A DNA stretch of 61,540 bases, taken from assembly GCA_047605685.1 (NCBI GenBank), contig JASGFF010000004.1:1-61540 (forward strand), in the 5' to 3' direction. This document shows, one piece after another, positions 24,621 through 33,797 of the stretch. The DNA is from JAUASV01 sp047605685. Lineage in GTDB: Bacteria; Actinomycetota; Actinomycetes; Actinomycetales; Microbacteriaceae. The stretch's first letter is position 1, and each line of letters begins with the position of its first letter. Position numbers and translations under genes: made by a program. The notes beneath the pieces were generated by a model that had not been told where the DNA came from, ran no database searches, and saw only the letters and a list, made by a program, of their open reading frames with translations.

Positions 24621-25784
24621 TCAGCCCGCGTCGCGCTCAGCCCGGCCCGGTCGCGTCTGGCCCCCGGTCGCGTCTGGCCCGGTCGCGTCTGGCCCGGTCG
24701 CGTCTGGTCCGGTCGCGTCTGGCCCGGTCGGGTTTGGCCGGTCGCGCCTGGCCCGGTCGGGTTTGGCCGAGTGCGCCTGGCCGCGGCCGCGGAGCCTCTC
24801 GAGCACCGTGACCCACTCGGCCGGGCCCGGCCGGTCGAGCGGCCGGAGGGCGCCGAGGCGGAAGGCGCGGTCGAAGAGCTCCCGCACCGGGGTCGGCAGC
24901 CGTCGCGGGTCGGGATGGCGGCTGGTCGGGGCGAGCGGGGAGCGCGGGCCGCCGACGTAGTGGCCGGCGCGGGCGAGCTCGATCGCCGCGGGGCGGTGCA
25001 CCCCGGCCGTCCACTCGCCGCCGAGGAAGGGGTGCAGTCCGCCGAGCAGCAGCCGGTGGATGTGCACGGCGAGCGCGAAGTGGTCGGCCTCGGCTCCGCG
25101 CCGCGTGAGGGCGAGGTCGTGGCCGAGCAGCTCGGGGGCGGTGTAGTCGCGGTGCCCGACGTCGCAGGTGAACAGCTCGCCGTCGGGGGCGATGAACTGC
25201 ATCGAGTCGGTGTCGACGAGGCTCACCCGGGCCGTCTCGTCGACCAGGATGTTGCGCTCGTTGAAGTCGCCGATGATCGCGCCCGTCGAGTGGACGACCT
25301 CCACCGCACGACACAGGTTGACGGCGGTGTGCACCCGGTTGCGGAAGGCGAACGTCGGCGCCCAGGCCGGGATGTGTGCCGGCACCCGCGCCCCGTGCCG
25401 GATCTTGACCAGCTCGTGCAACTCCATCGTGCGGGTCCAGGCGATGCGCGGCATCGTGTAGCCCACGGCGACGTCGCCCTCGTAGACGAGCTCCTCGGGC
25501 CAGGCGAGCACGACGTGGCCGTCGGCCTGCACCCGGGCCGGCGGCGGCAGCTCGGCCATCACCGCCACCTTGCGCAGCCGCTCCTCGGGACGGCGGTTCA
25601 CACTCAGCAGGCCGGCCCCGGACGCCAGCGCGTGGAAGATCTTGACGGCCGTCGCCGGCCGGTCGGCGATCTCGGCGACGAGTCCCTCGCCGGCCGACGA
25701 GATGGTGCGTCCGAGCGACACCGTCCCGCTGGACGTTCTGAGCGCGCCCGTGTTCGCGCGACCGCCGCCGGTGTCCAGGGACAT
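24621..25784 (-). CDS. Protein-kinase-like protein with repetitive C-terminal tail
   Basis: The 387-aa protein has a bacterial protein-kinase-like fold of the YegI/COG4248 kind. Visible are a glycine-containing loop (ISSAGEGLVAEI), the ATP-binding Lys in TAVKIFH, a catalytic loop GDFNERNILV (with Asp and Asn in the right places) and DTDS instead of DFG. It appears competent for phosphotransfer. After about residue 340 a tail of TGPDA repeats replaces the helix-hairpin-helix part of longer relatives. Genes on both sides are glycogen enzymes, so a regulatory or maltokinase-like role is conceivable but unproven. ATG 25784 or GTG 25790 are possible starts; no clear ribosome site is visible. Confidence 0.75.
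   Translation of the reverse strand: MSLDTGGGRANTGALRTSSGTVSLGRTISSAGEGLVAEIADRPATAVKIFHALASGAGLLSVNRRPEERLRKVAVMAELPPPARVQADGHVVLAWPEELVYEGDVAVGYTMPRIAWTRTMELHELVKIRHGARVPAHIPAWAPTFAFRNRVHTAVNLCRAVEVVHSTGAIIGDFNERNILVDETARVSLVDTDSMQFIAPDGELFTCDVGHRDYTAPELLGHDLALTRRGAEADHFALAVHIHRLLLGGLHPFLGGEWTAGVHRPAAIELARAGHYVGGPRSPLAPTSRHPDPRRLPTPVRELFDRAFRLGALRPLDRPGPAEWVTVLERLRGRGQAHSAKPDRARRDRPNPTGPDATGPDATGPDATGPDATGGQTRPGRAERDAG
24647..24770. repeat. 15-bp tandem repeats in the kinase 3' end
   Basis: About eight copies of a CCGGTCGCGTCTGGC-type unit, partly degenerate, encode the TGPDA-repeat tail of the kinase-like protein on the minus strand. Confidence 0.85.
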
Positions 25785-25836
25785 GGCCACAATTGTGCCG
25801 CACCGGAGTGCCCGCGCTCCCGCGCGGCGGACACCG

Positions 25837-27861
25837 TCAGCGTGCCCGGAACAGCCGGATGCTCGTCGCCGTCATCCCGAGCTCGGAGCCGGGCAGGTGA
25901 TCGATGGGCTCACCGTCGAGGCTGTCGTGCGCCGAGTCCCACAGCAGCGTGTAGCCGGTGACGCCCTCGTGCGCCGGCAGCGTGACGGTGACCGGCTGCT
26001 CGAGGCCGTGCACGACGACGAGGATGCGGTTGAGCTCCTCGAACTCGGGCGTCGAGGCGGCGAGGTACTGCAGGGTGCGCTCGGCCGGCGAGTCCCAGTC
26101 GTCGCCGGTCATGGCCAGGCCGTCCTTGTTGTACCAGTCCATCTGGCTCGCGCTGCGCACGGTCTCGCCGAAGCGGGCGTAGCGCACCGGGCGCAGCGCC
26201 GGGTTCTCGTGCCGCAGCCGGATGAGCGTCCGGGCCACCTCGAGCAGCTCGCGCTGCCAGTCGAGGAGCTCCCAGTCGAGCCAGGTGAGTTCGCTGTCGT
26301 GGCAGTAGGCGTTGTTGTTGCCCCTCTGACTGCGGCCGAACTCGTCGCCCGCGGTGATCATCGGCACGCCCGCCGAGAGCAGCAGCGTGCCCAGCAGGTT
26401 GCGGATCGCGCGCAGCCGGTGCGTCCGGATCTGCGGGTCGTCCGTCGGCCCCTCGACGCCGTGGTTGAAGGAGTGGTTGTCGTTCGTGCCGTCCCGGTTG
26501 TGCTCCCCGTTGCCGAGGTTGTGCTTCGTGTAGTAGGCGGTCAGGTCGGCCATCGTGAAGCCGTCGTGGGCCGTGATGAAGTTGACGGATGCCAGCGGCC
26601 CGCGGCTGGCGCTGAACACGTGCGCGCTGCCGGCGAAGCGCCGCGCGAGCGAGCCGATGCCGTTCGGCGCGAGGCCGTTGGCACGGGCGGCGGCGATGTC
26701 GGTGAGCCAGAAGTCGCGCATCCGGTTGCGATAGCCGTCGTTCCACTCGCTGTAGCCCTCGGGGAAGGCACCCACCTGCCAGCCGCCGGGGCCGAGGTCC
26801 CAGGGCTCGGCGATGAGCTTCAGCCCGGCGAGCTCCGGGCTGTCCCGGATCGCCACGAGCAGCGGGTGCTCCGCGTCGAAGCGGGCGTGCGCGTCCCGGC
26901 CGAGCGTGGCCATCAGGTCGAAACGGAAGCCGTCCACCTGGCACTCGTTCGCCCAGTAGGCGAGCGAGTCGAGCACGAGCTCGCGCGCGGCCGGCTGCGA
27001 CACGTCGAGGGTGTTGCCGCATCCGGTCACGTCGAGGTAGGAGCCGTCCGGCTCGACCCGGTAGTAGGTGGCGTTGTCGAGGCCGCGCAGGCCCGTCGTC
27101 GGCCCGGCCGGCCCCTCCTCGGCGGTGTGGTTGTAGACGACGTCGAGGATCACCTCGAGCCCGGCCTCGTGCAGGCTCCGGACCATCCCCTTGAACTCGG
27201 CGAGCACCGCCCCGGGGCCGTCGTTCTGCGCCGCGCGGGTGGCGTAGCCGGCGTGCGGGCTGAAGAAGCTCAGCGTGTTGTAGCCCCAGTAGTTGACCCG
27301 GCCCTGCGCGACGAGACGCTGCTCGCTGACCGACTGGTGCACCGGCAGCAGCTCGAGGCTCGTGACGCCGAGCTCGCGCAGATAGGCGATCGTCCGCGGA
27401 TGGCCGAGCCCCGCGTAGCTGCCGCGCAGCTCCTCGGGCAGCCAGGGCGCGCGCCGGGTGAAGCCCTTGACGTGCAGCTCGTAGAGCACGGCGTGGTCGA
27501 GCGGCACCCCCGGCTTCTCCACGCCGCCCCAGTCGAAGCCCTCCTCGGGCACCACCGAGCGGAAGCCGCCGTCGACCGCGCACAGCGCACGCGCGTAGGG
27601 GTCGATGAGGTCGCGCTCGGCGTCGAAGCGGTGCGCGGGCCCCGTGGGGCCGTCGGCGCGCAGGCAGTAGCGGGTGCCCGGGCGGATGAGCGCGGATGCG
27701 CCCTCCCAGACGGAGCCGGCGCCGCGCTGCATCCGCACCTGCTCGACCACCCAGCTCGGGTCCCGCTCGTCGAAGACGCACAGCGTCATCGAGGTCGCGT
27801 GGGCGCTGAACACCCGGACGACGCCGCCGTCGGCGGTGAGCGTCGCCCCGAGCCGTGACAT
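25837..27861 (-). CDS. glgX: Glycogen debranching enzyme, isoamylase type
   Basis: The 674-aa product is a GH13_11 enzyme: N-terminal CBM48 segment, LYELHVKGFTRR, VNYWGYNTLSFFSPH, nucleophile Asp in DGFRFDLMATLGRD, acid/base Glu in LIAEPWDLGPGG, and TAHDGFTMADL. It hydrolyses alpha-1,6 branches of phosphorylase-limited glycogen, complementing glgP. A second, longer copy lies at 52192-54408. Start ATG 27861; it is divergent from the cysteine desulfurase with only 38 bp between. Confidence 0.95.
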   Translation of the reverse strand: MSRLGATLTADGGVVRVFSAHATSMTLCVFDERDPSWVVEQVRMQRGAGSVWEGASALIRPGTRYCLRADGPTGPAHRFDAERDLIDPYARALCAVDGGFRSVVPEEGFDWGGVEKPGVPLDHAVLYELHVKGFTRRAPWLPEELRGSYAGLGHPRTIAYLRELGVTSLELLPVHQSVSEQRLVAQGRVNYWGYNTLSFFSPHAGYATRAAQNDGPGAVLAEFKGMVRSLHEAGLEVILDVVYNHTAEEGPAGPTTGLRGLDNATYYRVEPDGSYLDVTGCGNTLDVSQPAARELVLDSLAYWANECQVDGFRFDLMATLGRDAHARFDAEHPLLVAIRDSPELAGLKLIAEPWDLGPGGWQVGAFPEGYSEWNDGYRNRMRDFWLTDIAAARANGLAPNGIGSLARRFAGSAHVFSASRGPLASVNFITAHDGFTMADLTAYYTKHNLGNGEHNRDGTNDNHSFNHGVEGPTDDPQIRTHRLRAIRNLLGTLLLSAGVPMITAGDEFGRSQRGNNNAYCHDSELTWLDWELLDWQRELLEVARTLIRLRHENPALRPVRYARFGETVRSASQMDWYNKDGLAMTGDDWDSPAERTLQYLAASTPEFEELNRILVVVHGLEQPVTVTLPAHEGVTGYTLLWDSAHDSLDGEPIDHLPGSELGMTATSIRLFRAR

Positions 27862-27899
27862 GGCCCCACGCTATCGACGCCGTTTGTCATGCTTGTTAC

Positions 27900-29096
27900 G
27901 TGAGCGTCTACCTCGACCACGCCGCGACCGCGCCGATGCCGGCTGCGGTGCGCGACGCCTACGCGCGCGCGCTCGCCGTCGTCGGCAACCCGGCGTCGAT
28001 CCACGGGCACGGCCGGGCGGCGCGGCGGCTGCTCGAGGAGGCCCGGGAGCGGGTCGCGGCATCCCTCGGTGCGGATGCGGCGGAGCTCGTGCTCACCGGC
28101 GGTGGCACCGAGGCGGTGAACACGGCCGTCAAGGGGCTGTACTGGGCGCGCAGCGCCGCGCCCGGCCGGCGCCGGATCGTGGTCCCGCGCGGGGAGCACC
28201 ACGCCACGATCGACGCCGTGGAGTGGCTCGCCGCCCGCGAGGGCGCCGACCTCAGCTGGATCGACCTCGACGAGCGCGGCCGCATCGACCTCGACGCCTT
28301 CGCCGCGGCGATGGGCCCGGACGTGGCGCTCGCGACCGCGCTCTGGGCCAGCAACGAGGTCGGCACCGTGCAGGACGTCGAGGCGCTCGCGGGCATCGCC
28401 CGTGAGCACGGCGTGCCGCTGCACCTGGACGCGATCGCCGCCTACGGCGCGCTGCCGATCGACGTGCACGCCCTCGGCGTCGCGGCGCTCAGCGTGAGCG
28501 CGCACAAGATCGGCGGCCCGGCGGGCGTCGGCGCGCTCTACCTCGCCCGTTCGGCGAGCATCGAGGCGCTGCTGCACGGCGGCGAGCAGCAGCGCTCCCG
28601 CTCCGGCAGCCAGGATGTCGCGGGCGCCGTGGCCTTCGGCGTCGCCGTCGAGCTGACCATGGCGACGCTGCCGGAGCGCGCCGCGCGGCTGCGGGCGCTG
28701 AGGGACCGCCTCATCGCCGGCATCCGGGCCGCCGTGCCGCAGGCGGAGCTCCGCGGCGATCCCGAGGCGCGGCTGCCCGGCAATGTACACGTGACGGTGC
28801 CGGGCTGCGAGGGCGACTCGCTGCTGTTCCTGCTCGACGCCGCGGGCTTCTCGGTGTCGACGGGCTCCGCCTGCCGTGCCGGCGTCCCCGAGCCCTCGCA
28901 CGTGCTGCTGGCGATGGGGCTCTTAGACGAGGAGGCGCGCGGCGCCCTGCGGATCACCCTCGGCGAGGAGAGCACCGCCGCCGAGATCGACGCGCTGCTC
29001 GCGGTGCTGCCCGAGGCGGTCGGCCGGGCCCGGGCCGCTGGGCTCGCCGCGCGCGAGCCGCGCCTGGGCGGCGGCTCCCGGAGCGTGTCCGCATAG
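27900..29096 (+). CDS. Cysteine desulfurase (NifS/IscS-like)
   Basis: The 398-aa product carries YLDHAATAPMP at the start, the pyridoxal-phosphate lysine in VSAHKIGGPAGVGAL and the catalytic cysteine in STGSACRAGVPEPS. It transfers sulfur from cysteine as persulfide. mnmA lies about 660 bp downstream on the same strand, so supply of sulfur for tRNA 2-thiouridine is the likely main job. GTG 27900 directly precedes the conserved SVYLDHAAT; the upstream in-frame codons would encode unrelated residues. Confidence 0.94.
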   Translation: MSVYLDHAATAPMPAAVRDAYARALAVVGNPASIHGHGRAARRLLEEARERVAASLGADAAELVLTGGGTEAVNTAVKGLYWARSAAPGRRRIVVPRGEHHATIDAVEWLAAREGADLSWIDLDERGRIDLDAFAAAMGPDVALATALWASNEVGTVQDVEALAGIAREHGVPLHLDAIAAYGALPIDVHALGVAALSVSAHKIGGPAGVGALYLARSASIEALLHGGEQQRSRSGSQDVAGAVAFGVAVELTMATLPERAARLRALRDRLIAGIRAAVPQAELRGDPEARLPGNVHVTVPGCEGDSLLFLLDAAGFSVSTGSACRAGVPEPSHVLLAMGLLDEEARGALRITLGEESTAAEIDALLAVLPEAVGRARAAGLAAREPRLGGGSRSVSA

Positions 29097-29130
29097 CCCG
29101 TTCCGAGGTCCGCGGCCTAGACTCGAGAAC

Positions 29131-29694
29131 GTGGCTGAGGCTCGCATTCTGTCGATCGCGTGCGCTGTCCTCGCCCTGTCCGCGCTCGCCGGCTGCACCG
29201 GCTCGGGGACGGCATCGGGCTCCGCGCAGGCCACGGCGGTGAGCACGGCCGTGGCCTCGGCGAGCGCGACCGTCGCCTACGACGACTCGGTGGTCCCCGA
29301 CGTCGCGGGCGATCTCGACGAGGACAGCGCCGGCACCGAGGCGGTGCGGCTGGCCGACGCGATCGAGGCGCTCGTGCCCGCCGCCTCGATCGTGTACTCC
29401 GACGACCACGACCAGTACGTGGCGGCCTCGGACGAGGGCGCGGCGTACTACGGCGTCATCCGCACGATCACGCTCGAGGGCGGCACGGACGCCACCGCGC
29501 AGTCCGCGGCGATCATCGCGACCCTCGAGGCCTCCGGCTGGACCAGGACGCAGACGACCGAGCAGGACGGCCTGGCCCTCACGGCGCTCGTGTCGAGCCT
29601 GGACGCGGCCGCCTGGTTCGTGCTCATCGGCGGCGACGACTCCGGCGACGAGCCGGTGCTGAGCCTGCAGCTCGCGAGCCCCGACCTGCCCTGA
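29131..29694 (+). CDS. Putative lipoprotein of unknown function
   Basis: The 187-aa product starts with a short hydrophobic signal sequence ending in the lipobox LAGC (Cys at about residue 22), so it should be lipid-anchored on the outer face of the membrane. A Ser/Ala/Thr-rich linker follows, then an acidic domain of about 130 residues with no motif I recognise. It is encoded between the cysteine desulfurase and mnmA. GTG 29131 follows TAGACT (29118-29123) by 7 nt, so it has its own leaderless-type promoter. Confidence 0.8.
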   Translation: MAEARILSIACAVLALSALAGCTGSGTASGSAQATAVSTAVASASATVAYDDSVVPDVAGDLDEDSAGTEAVRLADAIEALVPAASIVYSDDHDQYVAASDEGAAYYGVIRTITLEGGTDATAQSAAIIATLEASGWTRTQTTEQDGLALTALVSSLDAAAWFVLIGGDDSGDEPVLSLQLASPDLP

Positions 29695-29762
29695 TCCCCG
29701 ACCTGCCCTGACGCGGCGCCCGACGGCCGCGTCGCGGCGGGCGGGGCGCGTAGCCTTGGGGG

Positions 29763-30893
29763 ATGCGGGTGCTGGCGGCCATGAGCGGGGGCGTGGACTC
29801 TGCCGTCGCCGCCGCGCGCGCGGTCGAGGCCGGCCACGACGTCATCGGCGTGCACCTCGCCCTCAGCCGGACGCCCGGGACGCTGCGCAGCGGCAGCCGC
29901 GGCTGCTGCACGGTCGAGGACTCGATGGACGCCCGCCGGGCCGCCGACCGCCTCGGCATCCCCTTCTACGTCTGGGACCTCTCCGAGCGCTTCGCCGTCG
30001 ACGTCGTCGAGGACTTCGTCGCCGAGTACGCCGCCGGCCGCACCCCGAACCCGTGCATGCGCTGCAACGAGCGCATCAAGTTCGCGGCGCTGCTCGAGAA
30101 GGCGCTCGCGCTCGGCTTCGACGCCGTCTGCACCGGTCACTACGCCAGCATCGTCACGACGGGCGACGGGCACCGGGAGCTGCACCGCGCAGCCGCCTGG
30201 GCGAAGGACCAGTCCTATGTGCTCGGCGTGCTCACCGCCGAGCAGCTCGCGCACGCGATGTTCCCGCTCGGGGCCACGCCGAGCAAGGACGATGTGCGCG
30301 CCGAGGCGGCCGCCCGTGGCCTCGCCGTCGCCGCCAAGCCCGACTCCCACGACATCTGCTTCATCGCCGACGGCGACACCCGCGGCTGGCTCGCCGAGCG
30401 CGTCGGCGCCGAGCCGGGCGTCATCCGCGACCGCAGCGGGGCCGTGGTGGGCGCCCACCCGGGCGCCCGGGCCTTCACGGTCGGGCAGCGTCGCGGCCTC
30501 GGCCTGAGCGTCCCGGCCCCGGACGGCCGGCCGCGGTTCGTGCTCGAGGTGCGGCCCCGGCAGAACGAGCTCGTCGTCGGCACCAGGGAGGAGCTCGCGA
30601 TCGCCGAGCTCGCCGGCGGGCGGATGTCCTGGGCCGGCCGGGGCCCGGCGGAGTCCGGTCTCGACCCGGCCGGCTTCGACTGCCTGGTGCAGGTGCGCGC
30701 CCACGCCGAGCCGGTGCCGGCGATCGCCGCCGTGCGGGACGTCGCGGAGGGCCGCGCGGAGCTCGTCATCCGGCCGGCGGAGCCGATCCTCGGCGTCGCG
30801 CCCGGCCAGACCGCCGTGCTCTACCGGGGCACCCGCGTGCTCGGCCAGTGCACGATCGACCGCACCCTCAGCGCCGTCCCGGCCGCCGGCTGA
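29763..30893 (+). CDS. mnmA: tRNA-specific 2-thiouridylase
   Basis: The 376-aa enzyme has the ATP-pyrophosphatase loop SGGVDS (residues 8-13), the catalytic cysteine in TPNPCMRCNERIKF, and the second cysteine in DSHDICFIADGDTRGWL. It thiolates U34 of Lys, Glu and Gln tRNAs, using sulfur from the desulfurase encoded upstream. ATG 29763 lies 6 nt after TAGCCT (29751-29756). Length is usual for the family. Confidence 0.97.
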   Translation: MRVLAAMSGGVDSAVAAARAVEAGHDVIGVHLALSRTPGTLRSGSRGCCTVEDSMDARRAADRLGIPFYVWDLSERFAVDVVEDFVAEYAAGRTPNPCMRCNERIKFAALLEKALALGFDAVCTGHYASIVTTGDGHRELHRAAAWAKDQSYVLGVLTAEQLAHAMFPLGATPSKDDVRAEAAARGLAVAAKPDSHDICFIADGDTRGWLAERVGAEPGVIRDRSGAVVGAHPGARAFTVGQRRGLGLSVPAPDGRPRFVLEVRPRQNELVVGTREELAIAELAGGRMSWAGRGPAESGLDPAGFDCLVQVRAHAEPVPAIAAVRDVAEGRAELVIRPAEPILGVAPGQTAVLYRGTRVLGQCTIDRTLSAVPAAG

Positions 30894-30911
30894 GGGGCGG
30901 GGTCGCCGCGG

Positions 30912-31181
30912 CTACGGCCGGTCGGTGCCGAACGTGTGACGGAACAGCGTCTGGATGTCGCGATCGAGCGAGTCGAACCGGGTGTCGATCTTCTCGTCCA
31001 GGCGACGGATCTCGGTGCGCATCTCGGTGCGCAGCCCGCCGATCTCGCCGATCATCTCGCCGCGCAGCCCGCCGACCTCACTGCGCACGACGCGCACGAA
31101 GAGCGTCGAGATGATCGTGAGCGTGCCGAGGAACAGCGTGGTGAACACGCCCATCATCGTCCAGACCTGCGCCTCGGTCAT
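30912..31181 (-). CDS. Small membrane-anchored coiled-coil protein
   Basis: The 89-aa product has one N-terminal transmembrane helix (VWTMMGVFTTLFLGTLTIIS, about 6-25) followed by a heptad-like helix with repeats (GGLRGEMIGEIGGLRTEM) ending in FRHTFG. The first part faces out or is buried and the coiled coil is likely cytoplasmic. GGGAGG lies 9 nt before ATG 31181; ATG 31190 would leave no room for the ribosome site. It lies between mnmA (convergent) and ligA (divergent). Function is unknown. Confidence 0.72.
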   Translation of the reverse strand: MTEAQVWTMMGVFTTLFLGTLTIISTLFVRVVRSEVGGLRGEMIGEIGGLRTEMRTEIRRLDEKIDTRFDSLDRDIQTLFRHTFGTDRP

Positions 31182-31234
31182 CGCCGGCATCCTCCCATGA
31201 TCGCGGGACGGCGTCGAGAATGCCAGCATGCCGC

Positions 31235-31260
31235 GCAGGCGGCCCCCAGGGGCCGCCTGC
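31235..31260. other. Perfect 12-bp stem hairpin upstream of ligA
   Basis: GCAGGCGGCCCC (31235-31246) pairs fully with GGGGCCGCCTGC (31249-31260) across a 2-nt loop. It lies in the gap between the small coiled-coil gene and ligA. No U tract follows on either strand. Confidence 0.75.
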
Positions 31261-31385
31261 CCTGTGGGCGGAGGAGCGCGGGACGCCGCTGTGGCGGAGG
31301 GATGCACCGCGGGCGCGCGGCGTGTCACAGCGGCGGCGCCGGGCGCGGCGCACCCCTGTCCGGGGCCGCTCGTAGCATGAGGGAC

Positions 31386-33761
31386 GTGGCCGACACCTAC
31401 ACCCGCGAGGAGCTCGAGCTGGCGAACGCGGAGGCGGAGCGGCTGCGCTCGCGCGTCCTCGAGCTGCGCGAGGCGTACTACGAGCGCGACGCCAGCCTCG
31501 TCGACGACGCCGAGTACGACGCCATGATGCGGCGGCTCGAAGAGCTCGAGCGGCTGTTCCCCGAGCTGCAGAGCCAGGACTCGCCCACCCAGACCGTCGG
31601 CGGCGGAGCCGAGACGAGCGGCCTGGCCACCACCGAGCACGCCGAGCGGATGCTCAGCCTCGACAACGTCTTCTCCACCGAGGAGCTGCGCGAGTGGTGT
31701 GCCAAGACCGCCGCGGCCGCCGGCGGACCGATGCGCTGGCTCACCGAGCTCAAGATCGACGGCCTCGCCGTCAGCCTGCGCTACCAGGACGGCGTGCTGG
31801 CCTCGGCGGCGACCCGCGGTGACGGCCGGGTGGGCGAGATCGTCACCGAGAACGCGCTGCGGCTCGCCGACGTGCCCCGCCGGCTGGCCGGCTCGGGACA
31901 TCCGCCGCTCGTCGAGGTGCGCGGCGAGGTGTTCATCCCGGTCGCCGAGTTCGAGCGGCTGAACGCCCTGCAGGCGACGCTGCGCGAGCGCGCCCTTGCC
32001 GAGGCCCGGGACCGCTGGCAACGCCGCCCAGCCCCGAGACGGGACTTCGACGAGGAGCGGGCGCGTGCCTCGGCCGACAACCGGTTCCCGGCGTTCGCGA
32101 ACCCGAGGAACGCGGCATCCGGCGGCCTGCGTCAGCAGCTCGACAAGAAGGAGGGTCTCGAGCGGGAGGCGGCGCTCGCGCGCATCGCGGCGCTGCGGCT
32201 CTACGTGCACGGCGTCGGCGCCTGGCCGACGCCCGCGGCATCCAGCCAGAGCGGCGTCTACGCGCTGCTCGCCGACTGGGGCCTGCCGACGAGCCCGCAC
32301 CTGCGGGTGTTCGACGACGTCGAGGGCGTCGTGGGCTTCATCGAGCACTGGGGTGGGATGCGCCACTCCATCGAGCACGAGATCGACGGCGTCGTCGTCA
32401 AGGTCGACGATCTGGCCGTGCACGAGGAGCTCGGCGCCACCAGCCGTGCGCCGCGCTGGGCGATCGCCTACAAGTACCCGCCCGAGGAGGTGCACACCAC
32501 GCTGCGGGACATCGTCGTGAGCGTCGGCCGCACCGGGCGGGCGACCCCCTTCGCTGTCATGGAGCCGGTGCGCGTCGCCGGCTCGACGGTGCGGCAGGCG
32601 ACGCTGCACAACCAGGACGTCGTGCGGGCGAAGGGGGTGCTCATCGGTGACACCGTGGTGCTGCGCAAGGCCGGCGACGTCATCCCCGAGGTACTCGGCC
32701 CCGTCGTCGAGCTGCGCGACGGCAGCGAGCGCGAGTTCGTCATGCCCGAGAGCTGCCCGGAGTGCGGCGCGACGCTCGCCCCCGCGAAGGCCGGCGACGT
32801 GGACCTGCGCTGCCCGAACGCGCGCAGCTGCCCGGCCCAGGTGCGCGGCCGCATCGAGCACGCCGGCAGCCGCGGGGCGCTCGACATCGAGGTGCTCGGC
32901 GAGGTGGCGGCGGCCGCGCTCACCCAGCCGCTGCTGCCCGCGACGCCGCCGCTGGAGACCGAGGCGGGCCTGTTCGAGCTCACCGTCGACGACCTGGTCC
33001 CGATCGAGGTGGCGGTGCGCGACACCGAGACCGGGATGATGAGACAGGTCGGCCCGGAGGAGGCCGGGCGCGACATCCGCCTCGCCGACGGCACGTCGCT
33101 GCGGGTGAAGGTCGAGGCGCCGTTCCGCAAGGTCGTGCGCGCCGCCCGGCGTGACCAGCCGGCCGAGCACGGGCCCTCCGCGGCCGCCGAGAAGCTCATC
33201 GCCGAGCTCGAGCGGGCCAAGACCAAGGAGCTCTGGCGCATCCTCGTCGCGCTCAGCATCCGGCACGTCGGCCCGGTCGCGGCGCGCGCTCTCGCCGGCT
33301 GGTTCGGCTCGCTCGACGCGATCCGGGCGGCGGACCGGGAGGAGCTCGCCGCCGTCGACGGCGTCGGCCCGATCATCGCGGATGCCGTCATCGACTGGTT
33401 CACGCTCGACTGGCATCGCGAGATCGTCGAGCGCTGGGCCCGGGCGGGCGTGCGGCTGGACACCCCGGGGCATCCCGGACCGGGCGCCGCCGCCGGCCTC
33501 GAGGGCCCGCTCTCGGGGCTCACCCTCGTCGTCACCGGGACGATCGAGGGCTTCAGCCGCGAGGGCATCGGCGAGGCGATCGTCGCGGCGGGCGGCAAGA
33601 GCGTCTCGAGCGTGAGCAAGAGGACCGACTTCGTGGTCGCCGGCCCCGGCGCCGGCTCGAAGCTCGACCGGGCGGAGAGCCTCGGGGTGCGCGTGCTCGA
33701 CGCCGCGCAGTTCGCCCGGCTGCTCGCCGGGGGCCCCGCGGCGCTCGAGGACGGCGGCTGA
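31386..33761 (+). CDS. ligA: NAD-dependent DNA ligase
   Basis: The 791-aa product shows the Ia domain, the adenylated lysine in TELKIDGLAVSLRY, the NAD-ligase signatures RGDGRVGEIVTENA and HEIDGVVVKVDD, a Cys4 zinc finger (CPEC...CPNARSCPAQ), helix-hairpin-helix motifs and a C-terminal BRCT domain (GLTLVVTGTIEGFSREG). It seals nicks in replication and repair. GTG 31386 lies 7 nt after TAGCAT (31373-31378); the in-frame ATG at 31377 would sit inside that -10 box, so GTG is preferred if transcription is leaderless. Confidence 0.96.
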   Translation: MADTYTREELELANAEAERLRSRVLELREAYYERDASLVDDAEYDAMMRRLEELERLFPELQSQDSPTQTVGGGAETSGLATTEHAERMLSLDNVFSTEELREWCAKTAAAAGGPMRWLTELKIDGLAVSLRYQDGVLASAATRGDGRVGEIVTENALRLADVPRRLAGSGHPPLVEVRGEVFIPVAEFERLNALQATLRERALAEARDRWQRRPAPRRDFDEERARASADNRFPAFANPRNAASGGLRQQLDKKEGLEREAALARIAALRLYVHGVGAWPTPAASSQSGVYALLADWGLPTSPHLRVFDDVEGVVGFIEHWGGMRHSIEHEIDGVVVKVDDLAVHEELGATSRAPRWAIAYKYPPEEVHTTLRDIVVSVGRTGRATPFAVMEPVRVAGSTVRQATLHNQDVVRAKGVLIGDTVVLRKAGDVIPEVLGPVVELRDGSEREFVMPESCPECGATLAPAKAGDVDLRCPNARSCPAQVRGRIEHAGSRGALDIEVLGEVAAAALTQPLLPATPPLETEAGLFELTVDDLVPIEVAVRDTETGMMRQVGPEEAGRDIRLADGTSLRVKVEAPFRKVVRAARRDQPAEHGPSAAAEKLIAELERAKTKELWRILVALSIRHVGPVAARALAGWFGSLDAIRAADREELAAVDGVGPIIADAVIDWFTLDWHREIVERWARAGVRLDTPGHPGPGAAAGLEGPLSGLTLVVTGTIEGFSREGIGEAIVAAGGKSVSSVSKRTDFVVAGPGAGSKLDRAESLGVRVLDAAQFARLLAGGPAALEDGG

Positions 33762-33797
33762 GCAGCGGCGGACTCGTCCTGTCGGGTGCCGCCCGGC

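Noticed and set aside
24637..25803. Alternative frame across the kinase gene
   Set aside because: Only the chosen frame has the kinase motifs; the other is an Arg/Pro-rich shadow that stays open because of GC-rich codons.
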